A stretch of DNA of 64,000 nucleotides, taken from contig CAVWFR010000039.1 in assembly GCA_963754305.1 (NCBI GenBank), positions 25,542 through 89,541 on the forward strand, written 5' to 3'. Made by a program: the position numbers and the translations under genes. The stretch comes from DATEDA01 sp963754305 (GTDB lineage Bacteria; Pseudomonadota; Gammaproteobacteria; Burkholderiales; SG8-39). Under the pieces are notes generated by a model, which searched no databases, was not told where the DNA came from, and worked only from the letters and a program-made list of their open reading frames with translations. Below, one piece after another: positions 8,879 through 18,259 of this stretch (within the stretch, counting starts at the first letter, position 1; every line of letters begins with the position of its first letter).

Positions 8879-11698
8879 ATGGAACTCGCCAAGAGCTTCG
8901 ACCCGAAGACGATCGAGTCGCGCTGGTACGCCGAGTGGGAGCGTCGCGGCTATTTCGCCGCCGGCCTCGCGCCGGGCAAGCCCGCGTTCTCGATCCAGCT
9001 GCCGCCGCCGAACGTCACCGGCGTGCTGCACATGGGTCACGCGTTCAACCAGACGATCATGGACGCGCTCACCCGCTACCACCGGATGCGCGGCTTCAAC
9101 ACGCTGTGGCTGCCCGGAACCGATCACGCCGGAATAGCGACCCAGATCGTGGTCGAGCGGCAGCTGGAAGCCGAGGGCGCTTCGCGCGAAGCGCTGGGCC
9201 GCGAGAGATTCGTGGCGCAGGTCTGGGCGTGGAAGGAGCAGTCGGGCTCGGCGATCACGGCGCAGATGCGCCGCCTCGGTGCGTCCTGCGACTGGCGCCG
9301 CGAGTACTTCACGATGGACCCGAAGCTCTCGCGCGTCGTGACCGAGACGTTCGTCCGGCTTCACGAGGAGGGGTTGATCTACCGCGGCAAGCGGCTCGTC
9401 AACTGGGACCCGGTGCTGCTCACCGCGGTCTCCGACCTCGAGGTGGAAAGCGAGGAGGAGGACGGCCAGCTGTGGCACATCCTCTATCCGTTCGTGGACG
9501 GCCCGATCGACGGCTTGCGCGGCCTGACGGTCGCGACCACGCGGCCCGAGACGATGCTCGGCGACGTGGCGGTCGCGGTGAATCCCGACGACGAGCGCTA
9601 TCGGCATCTGATCGGCCAGCGCGTACGTCTCCCGCTCGCCGAGCGCGAGATCCCGGTCATCGGCGACGCGTACGTGGACCCGGCGTTCGGCACGGGCTGC
9701 CTCAAGATCACGCCCGCCCACGACTTCAACGACTACCAGGTCGGCCAGCGGCACGGCCTGCCGCAGATCGGCGTCCTGACGCTCGAGGCGAAGATCAACG
9801 AAAACGGGCCGCCGAACTACCGCGGCCTCGACCGCTACGAGGCCCGCAAGCGCATCGTGGCAGACCTGCAGTCGCGCGGATTGCTCGAATCGGTCAAGCC
9901 GCACCGCATGACCGTCCCGAGGTGCGGCCGGACGGGCGCGGTGGTCGAGCCGATGCTGACCGACCAGTGGTTCGTCGCGATGTCGAAGCCCGCGCCCTCC
10001 GGGACGCCGTACCCGGGCAAGTCGATCGGCGAGGTCGCGCTGGAGGCGGTCGCGCGGGGCGAGGTGAAGTTCGTCCCGGACAACTGGGTGAACACCTACA
10101 ACCAGTGGCTCGCCAACATCCAGGATTGGTGCATCTCGCGCCAGCTCTGGTGGGGCCACCAGATCCCCGCCTGGTACGACGACGCCGGCCGGATCTACGT
10201 CGCCCGCGACGAAGCCGCGGCGGTCGCACAGGCCCGCGCCGGCGGGCACACCGGCACGCTAACCCGGGACCCGGACGTGCTCGACACCTGGTTCTCGTCC
10301 GCGCTCGTGTGCCACTCCACGCTCGGCTGGCCCGAGCCGCAGGGCGAGGACCGGCCGGCCTACGAGCTCTATCTCCCATCGTCGGTTCTGGTCACCGGCT
10401 TCGAGATCATCTTCTTCTGGGTCGCGCGGATGGTGATGATGACGACCCATTTCACCGGCCGGGTGCCGTTCCGCGACGTGTACATCCACGGCATCGTCCG
10501 CGACCACGACGGCGCGAAAATGTCGAAGTCCGAGGGCAACGTCATCGACCCGGTGGACCTCATCGACGGCATCGCGCTCGAAGCCCTCCTCGAGAAGCGG
10601 ACCACCGGCCTGCGTCGGCCGGAAACCGCGCCGCTCGTCCGCGACCGGACCAAGCGCGAGTTCCCGGAGGGCATCCCCGCCTACGGGGCCGATGCGCTCC
10701 GCTTCACGATGGCCGCGTACGCCACGCTCGGCCGCAACGTCAACTTCGACTTCAAGCGCTGCGAGGGCTATCGGAACTTCTGCAACAAACTGTGGAACGC
10801 GACGCGCTTCGTCCTCATGAACACCGCGGGCAAGGATTGCGGCGTGGACGAGTCGCGTACCGTCGAGCTGTCGTTCGTCGATCGCTGGATCGTGAGCCGG
10901 CTGCAGCGGACCGAGGCCGAGGTCGAGAAGGGTTTCACCGAGTACCGCCTCGACAACGTGGCGAACGCGATCTACCGCTTCGTGTGGGACGAGTATTGCG
11001 ACTGGTATCTGGAGCTCGCCAAGGTCCAGCTCCAGGCCGGGAGCGAGGCCGCGCAGCGCGGCACGCGCCGCACGCTCGTGCGAGTGCTCGAGACGGTGCT
11101 GCGTCTCGCCCATCCGGTGATCCCGTTCATCACCGAGGAGCTCTGGCAGAAGACCGCGCCGCTCGCCGGAAAGACCGGTCCGAGCATCATGATTGCGCCG
11201 TATCCGAGGTCCGACGCCGGGAAGATCGACGCCGCGGCGGAGCGCGAGGTGGAGCGCCTGATGGAGCTGACAAACGCCACCCGGAACCTCCGCGGCGAGA
11301 TGAACCTTGCACCCGGCGAGCGGGTGCCGCTCGTCGCGGAGGGCGACGCGGCGCGGCTCGAGCCACTGTTCCCTCACCTCCAGTTCCTGGCGCGCCTGTC
11401 CGACGCGACGGTCGTCGCGCAGCTCCCCGACCTCGATGCGCCGGTCGCCGTCGTCGGCGACACGCGGCTGATGCTCAGGATCGAGATCGACCTCGCCGCC
11501 GAGATCGCCCGCCTCGCGAAGGAGGAAGCCCGCGTCTTCGGCGACGTGGCGAGGAGCGATGCGAAGCTCGCGAACGCGAGTTTCGTCGAGCGCGCCCCGG
11601 CCGCGGTCGTGGCGCAGGAGCGCGAGCGGCGGGCCGGCTTCAATGCCACGCTCGAGAAGGTCCGGGCGCAGCTCGACCGGCTCAAGGCGAAAAAGTAG
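8879..11698 (+). CDS. valS: Valyl-tRNA synthetase
   Basis: 939 residues, full length. Class I synthetase that charges tRNA-Val and edits misactivated threonine. The HIGH motif appears as HMGH in PPPNVTGVLHMGHA near residue 45, and KMSKS as GAKMSKSEGN near residue 545. The editing domain contains TTRPETMLGDVAVAVNP and the conserved FGTGCLKITPAHDFNDY. The anticodon-binding domain and a C-terminal coiled coil (DLAAEIARLAKEEARVF and onward) complete it. Starts 16 bases after the preceding gene. Confidence 0.97.
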   Translation: MELAKSFDPKTIESRWYAEWERRGYFAAGLAPGKPAFSIQLPPPNVTGVLHMGHAFNQTIMDALTRYHRMRGFNTLWLPGTDHAGIATQIVVERQLEAEGASREALGRERFVAQVWAWKEQSGSAITAQMRRLGASCDWRREYFTMDPKLSRVVTETFVRLHEEGLIYRGKRLVNWDPVLLTAVSDLEVESEEEDGQLWHILYPFVDGPIDGLRGLTVATTRPETMLGDVAVAVNPDDERYRHLIGQRVRLPLAEREIPVIGDAYVDPAFGTGCLKITPAHDFNDYQVGQRHGLPQIGVLTLEAKINENGPPNYRGLDRYEARKRIVADLQSRGLLESVKPHRMTVPRCGRTGAVVEPMLTDQWFVAMSKPAPSGTPYPGKSIGEVALEAVARGEVKFVPDNWVNTYNQWLANIQDWCISRQLWWGHQIPAWYDDAGRIYVARDEAAAVAQARAGGHTGTLTRDPDVLDTWFSSALVCHSTLGWPEPQGEDRPAYELYLPSSVLVTGFEIIFFWVARMVMMTTHFTGRVPFRDVYIHGIVRDHDGAKMSKSEGNVIDPVDLIDGIALEALLEKRTTGLRRPETAPLVRDRTKREFPEGIPAYGADALRFTMAAYATLGRNVNFDFKRCEGYRNFCNKLWNATRFVLMNTAGKDCGVDESRTVELSFVDRWIVSRLQRTEAEVEKGFTEYRLDNVANAIYRFVWDEYCDWYLELAKVQLQAGSEAAQRGTRRTLVRVLETVLRLAHPVIPFITEELWQKTAPLAGKTGPSIMIAPYPRSDAGKIDAAAEREVERLMELTNATRNLRGEMNLAPGERVPLVAEGDAARLEPLFPHLQFLARLSDATVVAQLPDLDAPVAVVGDTRLMLRIEIDLAAEIARLAKEEARVFGDVARSDAKLANASFVERAPAAVVAQERERRAGFNATLEKVRAQLDRLKAKK

Positions 11699-11706
11699 CG
11701 CACCCG

Positions 11707-12972
11707 ATGCACCCGGCGCTGCGGGCGTTCCGCTATCGCAGCTTTCGCATCTTCTACGCCGGCCAGGGGCTGTCCATCCTCGGCACCTGGATGCAGACGG
11801 TCGCGACGAGTTGGCTCGTTTACCGGCTCACCGGCTCGGGGCTGATGCTCGGCCTCGCCGCGGCCGCACTCCAGCTTCCGATGCTGTTCCTCGCGCCGAT
11901 CGCCGGCGTCTGGGCCGACTGGCTCGACCGCCGCCGGTTGCTGATCGTCGTCCAGTCGCTCGCCTCGGCGCAGGCGCTCGCGCTTGCGGCGCTCACCTGG
12001 AGCGGCGCGGTGCAGGTGTGGCAGGTCATCGGGTTCGCGCTCTTCCTGGGAATGGTGAACGCGGTGGAGACGCCGACCCGCCAGGCGTTCCTGCTCGAGA
12101 TGGTGGAAAGCAAGGCCGACCTCCCCAACGCGATTGCGCTCCAGTCGATGCTGTTCAACAGCGCCCGGTTCGTCGGCCCGACGATCGCCGGCGTGGTGCT
12201 CGCGCTCGGGGGCGAAGCGCTGTGCTTCTTCCTCAACGGGGTTTCGTACCTCGCGGTGGTCGTCGCGTACGTCCGCATCCGCGTCCCCCGGCGGCGCGCG
12301 CCCGGCGCCCGCGCGCCGCTCTTCCAGGAGCTGGCGACGGGATTCAGGTACGTCTTCGGCGAGCCGGCGATGCGGCGGCTGATCCTCCTGCTCGCGGCGG
12401 TGTCCCTCTTCACCGCGCCGTGGCAGTCGCTGATGCCGATCTACGCCGCGGAGACGTTCGCCGGCGACTCGAAGACGCTCGGGATGCTGATCGGCGCGGT
12501 CGGCTTCGGCGCGCTCGCATCGACCGGGTTTCTCGCGATGCGGGCCAGCGTGCGCGGCCTGGGCCGCATCATCGCCGGTGCAGGGTTGTGCGCGGCGCTC
12601 GCCCTGGTGGGGTTCGCGCTCTCGCATGTCTTCTGGCTCTCGCTCGTCCTGCTCGCGGTGTTCGGCTTCGGGCTGGTCGCCACCTCGGCGTCGACCAACA
12701 CCATCCTCCAGACCATCGCCGACGACGACAAGCGCGGCCGTATCGTCAGCATCTACGCGATGACGTTCATCGGCCTCGCGCCGCTCTCGAACCTCGCCGC
12801 CGGCGCCCTCGCCGACGCGGTCGGCGCGCACTGGACGATCTTCGCGTGCGGCGTGGCGCTCTCGCTCGCCACCGGCTGGTTCGCGCTGACGTTCGATCGG
12901 TGGCGCAGCTCGATCCGCCCGATCTATCTGAAGCAGGGCATCATCCCGCCGCCGCCCACCGAGCCGCAATAA
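11707..12972 (+). CDS. MFS transporter, EntS/DHA3-like exporter
   Basis: 421 residues with about 12 hydrophobic segments. The N-terminus HPALRAFRYRSFRIFYAGQ, followed by SILGTWMQTVATSWLVYRLTGS, and the segment NAVETPTRQAFLLEMV are typical of the enterobactin-exporter-like branch of the major facilitator family. The loop between the first two helix pairs (GVWADWLDRRRLLI) is the MFS motif A region. Substrate cannot be told. It begins eight bases after valS and may be co-transcribed. Confidence 0.88.
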   Translation: MHPALRAFRYRSFRIFYAGQGLSILGTWMQTVATSWLVYRLTGSGLMLGLAAAALQLPMLFLAPIAGVWADWLDRRRLLIVVQSLASAQALALAALTWSGAVQVWQVIGFALFLGMVNAVETPTRQAFLLEMVESKADLPNAIALQSMLFNSARFVGPTIAGVVLALGGEALCFFLNGVSYLAVVVAYVRIRVPRRRAPGARAPLFQELATGFRYVFGEPAMRRLILLLAAVSLFTAPWQSLMPIYAAETFAGDSKTLGMLIGAVGFGALASTGFLAMRASVRGLGRIIAGAGLCAALALVGFALSHVFWLSLVLLAVFGFGLVATSASTNTILQTIADDDKRGRIVSIYAMTFIGLAPLSNLAAGALADAVGAHWTIFACGVALSLATGWFALTFDRWRSSIRPIYLKQGIIPPPPTEPQ

Positions 12973-13138
12973 GCAGCGCGCCTGAGCAGCGCTCCTCCTC
13001 GAGCCAGCCCGGCACCCGCCCTTCCTCCTCGAACGGCGGTTCGGGCGCAGCGCCGACCAGCGGCATCGGCCGTACTGTGACCAGCGCCGCGAGCGCTATC
13101 GCCGCGATACCGAGTCCGATCCTGCTTGCTTGCGTCAT
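12941..13138 (-). CDS. Small hypothetical protein with one hydrophobic segment
   Basis: 65 codons on the minus strand, starting MTQASRIGLGIAAIALAALV, which would be a membrane anchor or uncleaved signal, then a short acidic Pro/Glu segment and a single Cys. The last 32 bases overlap the 3' end of the MFS gene. An AGGAG sits immediately before the ATG, too close for a good ribosome site. I do not recognise it and it may not be real. Confidence 0.3.
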   Translation of the reverse strand: MTQASRIGLGIAAIALAALVTVRPMPLVGAAPEPPFEEEGRVPGWLEEERCSGALLIAARWAAAG

Positions 13139-13367
13139 CTCCTGGCGTTCCCATGTTCGAACGATCGGGCGATTCGAACAGCCTGATCGGGCGAGGCAAC
13201 GCACTCGCGGGGGGCAGAGCGACGGCGGAATGTGGCAAAAGCATGGCTTTGAGGCCTCGACGCGGAAAGTGCGCGGCTGCGAGCGGGTAGCCGCTGCTTT
13301 CGCCGCAATCTCCTCGTGTATAGTCGCCGCGAACATCGGAGAGGGACGCGGAGCAAGGGATGCACGC

Positions 13368-14060
13368 ATGAGTCGCCGGATCGCCATCGTCGAGGACGAC
13401 GCCGCCATCCGCGAGAACGTCGCCGATACCCTGCGCCGCCAAGGGTACGAGGTCGCCGCCCATCCCGAGCGCGTGCAGGCCCTCGCCGCCTTCCGCGGCC
13501 GCCTCCCCGATCTTGCGATCGTCGACATCGGGCTCGGCGCCGACGTCGACGGCGGCTTCACCCTGGTCAGGGAGCTCCGCGCGATGTCGGCCGAGCTGCC
13601 GATCATCTTCCTCACCGCGCGCGACAGCGACTTCGATCTCGTCGCCGGCCTGCGGCTGGGCGCCGACGACTATCTCACCAAGGACATCAGCATGCCGCAT
13701 CTCCTCGCGCGCATCGCGGCGCTGTTCCGGCGCATCGACGTGCTGCGCTCGCCGCCGAAAAGCGAGGAGACGGTCGACCGCGGGGCGCTGCAGCTCGATC
13801 TGAAGCGGATGACGGCCGTGTGGCGCAGCCAGGCGGTCGACCTCACGCTGACCGAGTTCTGGATGGTGCACGCGCTCGCCAAGTACCCCGGCCACGTGAA
13901 GAGCCGCGACCATCTCATGTCCGACGCGAACCTGGTGGTCGACGACGCGACGGTGACCTCGCACATCAAGCGCATCCGCCGCAAGTTCCAGGCGGTCGAC
14001 GCGGCGTTCGACGCGATCGACACCGTGTACGGCATGGGCTACCGCTGGGTATCCGCTTAG
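13368..14060 (+). CDS. DNA-binding response regulator (OmpR/PhoB type)
   Basis: 230 residues. Receiver domain residues 1-120 with the acidic pair E9/D10/D11, phosphoacceptor D53 in LAIVDIGLG, T83 and K105 (YLTKD). C-terminal winged helix 130-228 ends in the usual YGMGYRWVSA. The receiver sequence (RENVADTLRRQGYEV, DGGFTLVRELRAM, FLTARDSDFDLVAGL) resembles, from memory, the response regulators annotated as belonging to a proteobacterial dedicated sortase system, but no sortase is nearby. It is followed after 10 bases by its histidine kinase. Confidence 0.92.
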   Translation: MSRRIAIVEDDAAIRENVADTLRRQGYEVAAHPERVQALAAFRGRLPDLAIVDIGLGADVDGGFTLVRELRAMSAELPIIFLTARDSDFDLVAGLRLGADDYLTKDISMPHLLARIAALFRRIDVLRSPPKSEETVDRGALQLDLKRMTAVWRSQAVDLTLTEFWMVHALAKYPGHVKSRDHLMSDANLVVDDATVTSHIKRIRRKFQAVDAAFDAIDTVYGMGYRWVSA

Positions 14061-14070
14061 CGCTTCGGCG

Positions 14071-15810
14071 ATGATCCGGGGGCAGACCTCCCCGTTGGCC
14101 CTCCAGCCGGATATCCCCATCCCGACCAAAGTCGCACCGCCGCCCGAAGCGCCCCGCACGCGGCTGTCGATCCGCACGAAGGTCGTGCTCGTCTCGCTCG
14201 TCCTCGCGGCGATCCCGTTCGTCGGCTACGGCTACGTGCGCGAGATGGAGAACGTGCTGCGCGCGGCCCAGGAGCAGCGTGTGATCGCCACCGCCCGCGC
14301 GGTCGCGACCGCGCTTCACGACCGGCCACGCCTCCTCGAGTTCAGCGCCGAGGACGACGGCTCGCGCCGCCGCCCGGCGGCGCGCGCGGCGACGCAGGAA
14401 ATCGAGCTGATCCTCACCGGCTTGCGCCGCACGAGCTCGCGCATCTTCGTGATCGACCAGCAGCGCCGCCTGCTCGCCATCGCCGGCAGCCTCCGCCAGG
14501 AGCCCCCAGCGCAGCCCGAGCCCGCGAGCGCCTGGAGCTGGGTGCAGACCACGCTCCTCCGCCCGATCTGGGCGCTGCTCCTGGAGCGCCCGCCCGAGGA
14601 CTTCGACGACGCGATTCCGGAGGACCTGCTCTCCGGCGGGAAGGAGGTCGACGCCGCGCTGTCCGGCGTCCCGATCTCCCGCTGGCGGCCGACGCCGGAC
14701 GGCCGCGCCGTGGTGCTCGGCGCCGCGCACCCGATCTGGAGCGGCACCGAGGTGATCGGCGCGGTGGTCGCGGAGGAGACGACCAACAGCGTGCTCACGC
14801 TCCGCAACCGAGTGTTCGAGCAGCTGCTCACCGTCACGCTCGTGGTGTTCGTGCTCGGCGCGGGAACGCTATTCGTCTTCGCCTCGCGGCTCTCGGGTCG
14901 GCTGCGGCGGTTGCGCGACGAAGCCGAGCACGCGATCGACGCGCGCGGGCGCGTGCAGCGCGGCTTTCGCGCGAGCCGCGACGGCGACGAGATCGGCGAT
15001 CTGTCGCGCAGCTTCGCGACCGCGGTGGACCGCCTCGCCGAGTACAACGTGTACCTCGAGCGGATGGCCGACCGGCTCTCGCACGAGCTGCGCACGCCGA
15101 TCGCGGTGGTCGGCTCCTCGCTCGACAACCTGCGCACGCGCGACATCCCCGCGGACGCACAGGTCTACATCGCGCGCGCCGAGGAAGGCGTCCGGCGGCT
15201 GCACGCCGTCCTCACGCGGATGAGCGAAGCGACCCGGCTCGAGCAGACCCTGCGCACGACCGAGCGCGAGCGCTTCGATCTCGGCCGGGTCGTCTCCGGC
15301 TGCGTGGCCGGCTATACCGCGGCGTTCCCGCAGGCCCGCTTTCAGCTCAGGCTGCCGGAGCGCCGGATCGAGGTCGACGGCGCGCCCGACCTGGTGGCAC
15401 AGCTGCTCGACAAGCTCGTCGACAACGCCCGCGACTTCACGACGCCGGGCGAGCCGATCGAGATCGCGCTCGAGGCCGACGGCGGGATCGCGCGGCTGCG
15501 CGTCGCGAATTCGGGGCCGCCTCTCCCCGAGGCGATGGCCGACCGGCTGTTCGAGTCGATGGTGTCGGTGCGATCGCCCGGCGGGAAGCCCGATGCGCCG
15601 GCAAAGGCGCGCGGGGAGCCGCATCTCGGACTCGGCCTCTTCATCGTGCGGCTGATCGCCGAGTTCCACGGCGGCACCGCGGGCGCGCGCAACCGCGCCG
15701 ATGCGAGCGGGGTCATCGTCGAAGCGACGTTCCCGGTGGCGGAGCAGTCCGCGGAGCAGTACTACGGCCAGCATCCGCCGGCGCGCTCGCCGGCGCGCGA
15801 GCAGCCCTGA
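14071..15810 (+). CDS. Sensor histidine kinase paired with the preceding regulator
   Basis: 579 residues. Membrane helices near 36-54 and 251-272 enclose a periplasmic sensor region of about 195 residues. A HAMP-like linker (273-325) leads to the phosphoacceptor H338 in DRLSHELRTP. The ATPase part has the N box (LVDNARDFT), and the G2 box LGLGLFIVRLI near residue 530. The first helix is preceded by a Pro-rich leader of 30 residues. Partner of the regulator at 13368-14060. Signal and targets unknown; the closest group I recall is the kinase of the dedicated-sortase two-component system. Confidence 0.9.
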   Translation: MIRGQTSPLALQPDIPIPTKVAPPPEAPRTRLSIRTKVVLVSLVLAAIPFVGYGYVREMENVLRAAQEQRVIATARAVATALHDRPRLLEFSAEDDGSRRRPAARAATQEIELILTGLRRTSSRIFVIDQQRRLLAIAGSLRQEPPAQPEPASAWSWVQTTLLRPIWALLLERPPEDFDDAIPEDLLSGGKEVDAALSGVPISRWRPTPDGRAVVLGAAHPIWSGTEVIGAVVAEETTNSVLTLRNRVFEQLLTVTLVVFVLGAGTLFVFASRLSGRLRRLRDEAEHAIDARGRVQRGFRASRDGDEIGDLSRSFATAVDRLAEYNVYLERMADRLSHELRTPIAVVGSSLDNLRTRDIPADAQVYIARAEEGVRRLHAVLTRMSEATRLEQTLRTTERERFDLGRVVSGCVAGYTAAFPQARFQLRLPERRIEVDGAPDLVAQLLDKLVDNARDFTTPGEPIEIALEADGGIARLRVANSGPPLPEAMADRLFESMVSVRSPGGKPDAPAKARGEPHLGLGLFIVRLIAEFHGGTAGARNRADASGVIVEATFPVAEQSAEQYYGQHPPARSPAREQP

Positions 15811-15825
15811 GCCGGCCGCTACCGG

Positions 15826-16017
15826 CTACTTTTGCGCGTCGGTCTGCTCGCGCCGATCGTCCGCGGACTTCTGCAGGACGTCGCCGACGCCTTTCGCCTT
15901 GTCCATCACCTGCCGCTGACTCTTGATGATGTCGGGCGGCGGTTCCTTGGGCTTGCCGTCGCAGGCAGCGACGGCGGTGCCGAACACGGCGGCGAGGACG
16001 ATCCCGTATCTGCTCAT
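15826..16017 (-). CDS. Small lipoprotein
   Basis: 63 residues. The signal sequence ends in a lipobox (GTAVAAC, Cys19), so the mature 45-residue peptide should be lipid-anchored. The remainder is highly charged and helical (SQRQVMDKAKGVGDVLQKSA) and ends in DAQK. The start codon directly follows the stop of the upstream DUF336 gene, so it is the last gene of the soeABC-tusA transcription unit. It resembles short lipoproteins of betaproteobacteria with the pattern PPxxIKxQRQVMDKAK; function unknown. Confidence 0.8.
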   Translation of the reverse strand: MSRYGIVLAAVFGTAVAACDGKPKEPPPDIIKSQRQVMDKAKGVGDVLQKSADDRREQTDAQK

Positions 16018-16512
16018 TCAGAGCTCCAGGCTGTCTTTGATCGCGGCGATGCCGGCCGCCGCGCAGGCGTCGTCTTCCTTGCCGCCCGGCGCACCGGAGA
16101 CGCCGATGCCGCCGAGAATCGCTCCCGCTCCCTCGATGATGAGCCCACCGCCTACGGCCGCAACGCCGGGACGGTTCCGGATCCCGCTCTGGGGACTATC
16201 GCCTTGCGTCGCCTGCGCGAGCTCGGTGGTCCCGGTCCGAAAGCTGACTGCCGTCCAGGCCTTGTCCCGCGCCATCTCGACGGTGTGCGGGCCGGCGAAG
16301 CGATCGCGGATCAGGACCTGCACGACACCCATCCGGTCGACCACCGCGACCGCCGCCTGAAAACCGCTCGCGCGGCAGTGCGCGAGCGCGGCTTGCGCGG
16401 CCTTCAGCGCCGTCTCCGGAGTCAGCACGCGAACGCTGAAGGTCGCGTCCTGCGCCCATGCGCAGGCGGCGCCGAATGCGACCGTCGCGAGTGCGAGCGC
16501 ACGCCGCTTCAT
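16018..16512 (-). CDS. Exported GlcG/HbpS-family (DUF336) protein
   Basis: 164 residues with a signal peptide cleaved after AWA (about residue 20). The GlcG/HbpS fold is recognised by AVAVVDRMGVVQVLIRDRFAGPHTVEMARDKAWTAV (spans residues 54-89) and by the glycine-rich end GGGLIIEGAGAILGGIGVSG. Members of this family bind haem or small ligands; some sit beside oxidoreductase genes. The start overlaps the stop of the preceding gene by four bases (ATGA). It could help cofactor handling in the periplasm for the sulfur enzymes, which is inference from position only. Confidence 0.85.
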   Translation of the reverse strand: MKRRALALATVAFGAACAWAQDATFSVRVLTPETALKAAQAALAHCRASGFQAAVAVVDRMGVVQVLIRDRFAGPHTVEMARDKAWTAVSFRTGTTELAQATQGDSPQSGIRNRPGVAAVGGGLIIEGAGAILGGIGVSGAPGGKEDDACAAAGIAAIKDSLEL

Positions 16513-16976
16513 CGTGCGGTCGCCGGCCCGCCTTCCGGGTTGAGCCCGAACAGCAGTACCGACAGGAACCCGAGCGTCAGCGCCACGCCGATGATCAGCA
16601 CGAAGCCGATCGCGAGCGCCTTGCCCCACGGCTGGCGCGGATAATCGTTGCCGAAAGTCTCCTTCACGTACCGGATCTGCGGCCGGTTCACCACGACGTA
16701 CCAGGCGATCAGCCACGGCAGCCCGACGTACGCGACGCCGGGGACGAGCACCGCGGCTACGAAGTACACGATGCTCGCGTACAGCCAGCCGCGAGCGGTC
16801 CGCTCGCGCGGGTCGCCGAGCGCCTCCCAGTTCCGCATTACCAGATAGGAGCCGAACACCGTCGAGAGGACGAGGCACCATGCACCCGCCGCGCCGGGGT
16901 TCCAGAGCGGAACTGCCGAGGCGCGCGGCATGTCGGCGACTCGCGCCGTCGGCGACGTGTAGGGATTGGTCGCCAC
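16509..16976 (-). CDS. Hypothetical multi-pass membrane protein
   Basis: 155 residues with a soluble N-terminus (NPYTSPTARVAD) and three to four hydrophobic segments, including AGAWCLVLSTVFGSYLVM, WLYASIVYFVAAVLVPGVAY and ALAIGFVLIIGVALTLGFLSV. The N-terminus with its NPYxxP pattern occurs in several small bacterial membrane proteins of unknown role. It lies 20 bases after tusA and is translationally coupled to the DUF336 gene. Confidence 0.75.
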   Translation of the reverse strand: MATNPYTSPTARVADMPRASAVPLWNPGAAGAWCLVLSTVFGSYLVMRNWEALGDPRERTARGWLYASIVYFVAAVLVPGVAYVGLPWLIAWYVVVNRPQIRYVKETFGNDYPRQPWGKALAIGFVLIIGVALTLGFLSVLLFGLNPEGGPATAR

Positions 16977-16996
16977 GCGCTTGAACGGATGTCCGG

Positions 16997-17224
16997 CTAC
17001 TTCTTCTGCATGAAGAACGTGAACTCCTTGCCGGCCTCGGCATGCGAGAGGAGATCGTTCCCCGTCTGCTTCGAGAACGCCTGGAAATCCTTCACCGATC
17101 CGGGATCGGTCGCGAGGATCCGCAGCACCTGGCCGGCCGACATCTCGGCGAGCGCCTTCTTCGCGCGCAGGATCGGCAGCGGACAGTTGAGACCCCGGGC
17201 GTCGAGGTCCTTGTCGAAGTCCAT
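16997..17224 (-). CDS. tusA: Sulfur carrier protein TusA
   Basis: 75 residues. TusA carries persulfide sulfur on the Cys of a CPxP motif, here C14 in LNCPLPILRAKKAL. In sulfur oxidisers it shuttles sulfur between sulfurtransferases and oxidation enzymes. The frame extends upstream, but ATG at 17224 has a GAGGAGG site nine bases away and begins with MDFDKDLDARG, so I choose it. It is 75 bases downstream of soeC on the same strand, which fits a role with the sulfite-generating or sulfite-oxidising machinery. Confidence 0.92.
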   Translation of the reverse strand: MDFDKDLDARGLNCPLPILRAKKALAEMSAGQVLRILATDPGSVKDFQAFSKQTGNDLLSHAEAGKEFTFFMQKK

Positions 17225-17299
17225 GACGGTCCTCCTCGTTGTCGTGTGCGACCGGCCGGCTAGTTTAGCGGCTTTCGCGCGCTGCAAGCCGCGCCGGCC

Positions 17300-18241
17300 T
17301 CACGAGATCCGCTGGTAGTACAGGTTCTGCGGATGGTTCGCCTGCGCGAAGAAGAACCAGCGCTCGGCGAGCAGACCGGCGTATTGCACCGCGAACGCGA
17401 CCAGCAGCAGCGCGGGTGCCTGCGCGGCAACGCCGGCCGCGAGCAGCGCGAGCGGCACCGGGAACACCGCGATCAGAAAAGCCCACTTCACCGACCGCAC
17501 GAGCGCCGCGGACGCGCCGTGGAAGAACTCCCGGGTATTGAACGATCCGCCCATGAAGCCCTGCGACGTCTGGACGATGCGCGGATGCTTCACGCCGATC
17601 GCGGTCTGCAGCGTCGACTTCGGCTTCAGCCGCGCGTTCCGGGCGAGGCTCGCGGCGCGCGTGGCGAGCGCGGCGAGGGTGAGACCGGCAGCCCACGCCG
17701 CGAGCGGGCGGGCGAGCGCCGGCTCGACCAGCGCCGCGAATCCAGTCGCCAGCATCAGCCCGGAAGCGCAACCGAACAGGACGTAGTTGACGACCGTGAG
17801 CGGCGAGTGCCATTCCTGCAGGAACCTGAGGCAGGCGTAGATCATCGCGGTGCAGACGAAGAGCGCCGCGCACAGCACGAGCCCGAGCGCGCCGATCGCG
17901 AACGTACCGACCGGGCCGGACGCCGGCCAGCCGAGGGCGTGACCGATGCCGTAAGCGAACGCGCACGCCATGAACGCCGGCAGCACGATCACTTCGCGCG
18001 AAAGCCAGGAGGTGCGCCACATCGCGACTGCTCGCCACGCGCGTTCGGGATGTCCGAGGTGGAAGAACGAGGCGATCAGCCCGACGGCGAGGAACGCGAG
18101 CGCGACGGCCGCACCCGCCCAGTAGAACGCCGCGCCCGCCGGAACCAGGTCGAGCGCCTGCACCGCGACGAGCGCCGCGAACAGCCCCTGCCCGACGCCG
18201 ATGAGCGTCGTGAGGAGGATCACCGACCAGGCGGGATGCAC
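17300..18241 (-). CDS. soeC: Sulfite dehydrogenase membrane anchor SoeC (NrfD/DmsC-like)
   Basis: 313 residues starting with GTG, about eight membrane helices. The DmsC-type anchor features are GLIASFFHLGHPERAWRAV near residue 55 and SWLSREVIVLP near residue 78; the C-terminal part has RWFFFAQANHPQNLYYQ. In the SoeABC complex this subunit passes electrons from the iron-sulfur protein to quinone. It follows soeB after 18 bases. The assignment as sulfite dehydrogenase rather than another DMSO-reductase-type complex rests on the SoeA and SoeB sequences and the neighbouring apr, sat and tusA genes. Confidence 0.88.
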   Translation of the reverse strand: MHPAWSVILLTTLIGVGQGLFAALVAVQALDLVPAGAAFYWAGAAVALAFLAVGLIASFFHLGHPERAWRAVAMWRTSWLSREVIVLPAFMACAFAYGIGHALGWPASGPVGTFAIGALGLVLCAALFVCTAMIYACLRFLQEWHSPLTVVNYVLFGCASGLMLATGFAALVEPALARPLAAWAAGLTLAALATRAASLARNARLKPKSTLQTAIGVKHPRIVQTSQGFMGGSFNTREFFHGASAALVRSVKWAFLIAVFPVPLALLAAGVAAQAPALLLVAFAVQYAGLLAERWFFFAQANHPQNLYYQRIS

Positions 18242-18259
18242 TCGATTCCCGAACCGCGC

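Noticed and set aside
8935..12972. A 1345-codon open frame running across valS and the MFS gene
   Set aside because: Only the last 421 codons (MFS transporter) look like protein; the rest is Arg/Ala/Pro-rich antiphase translation of valS, common in high-GC DNA.
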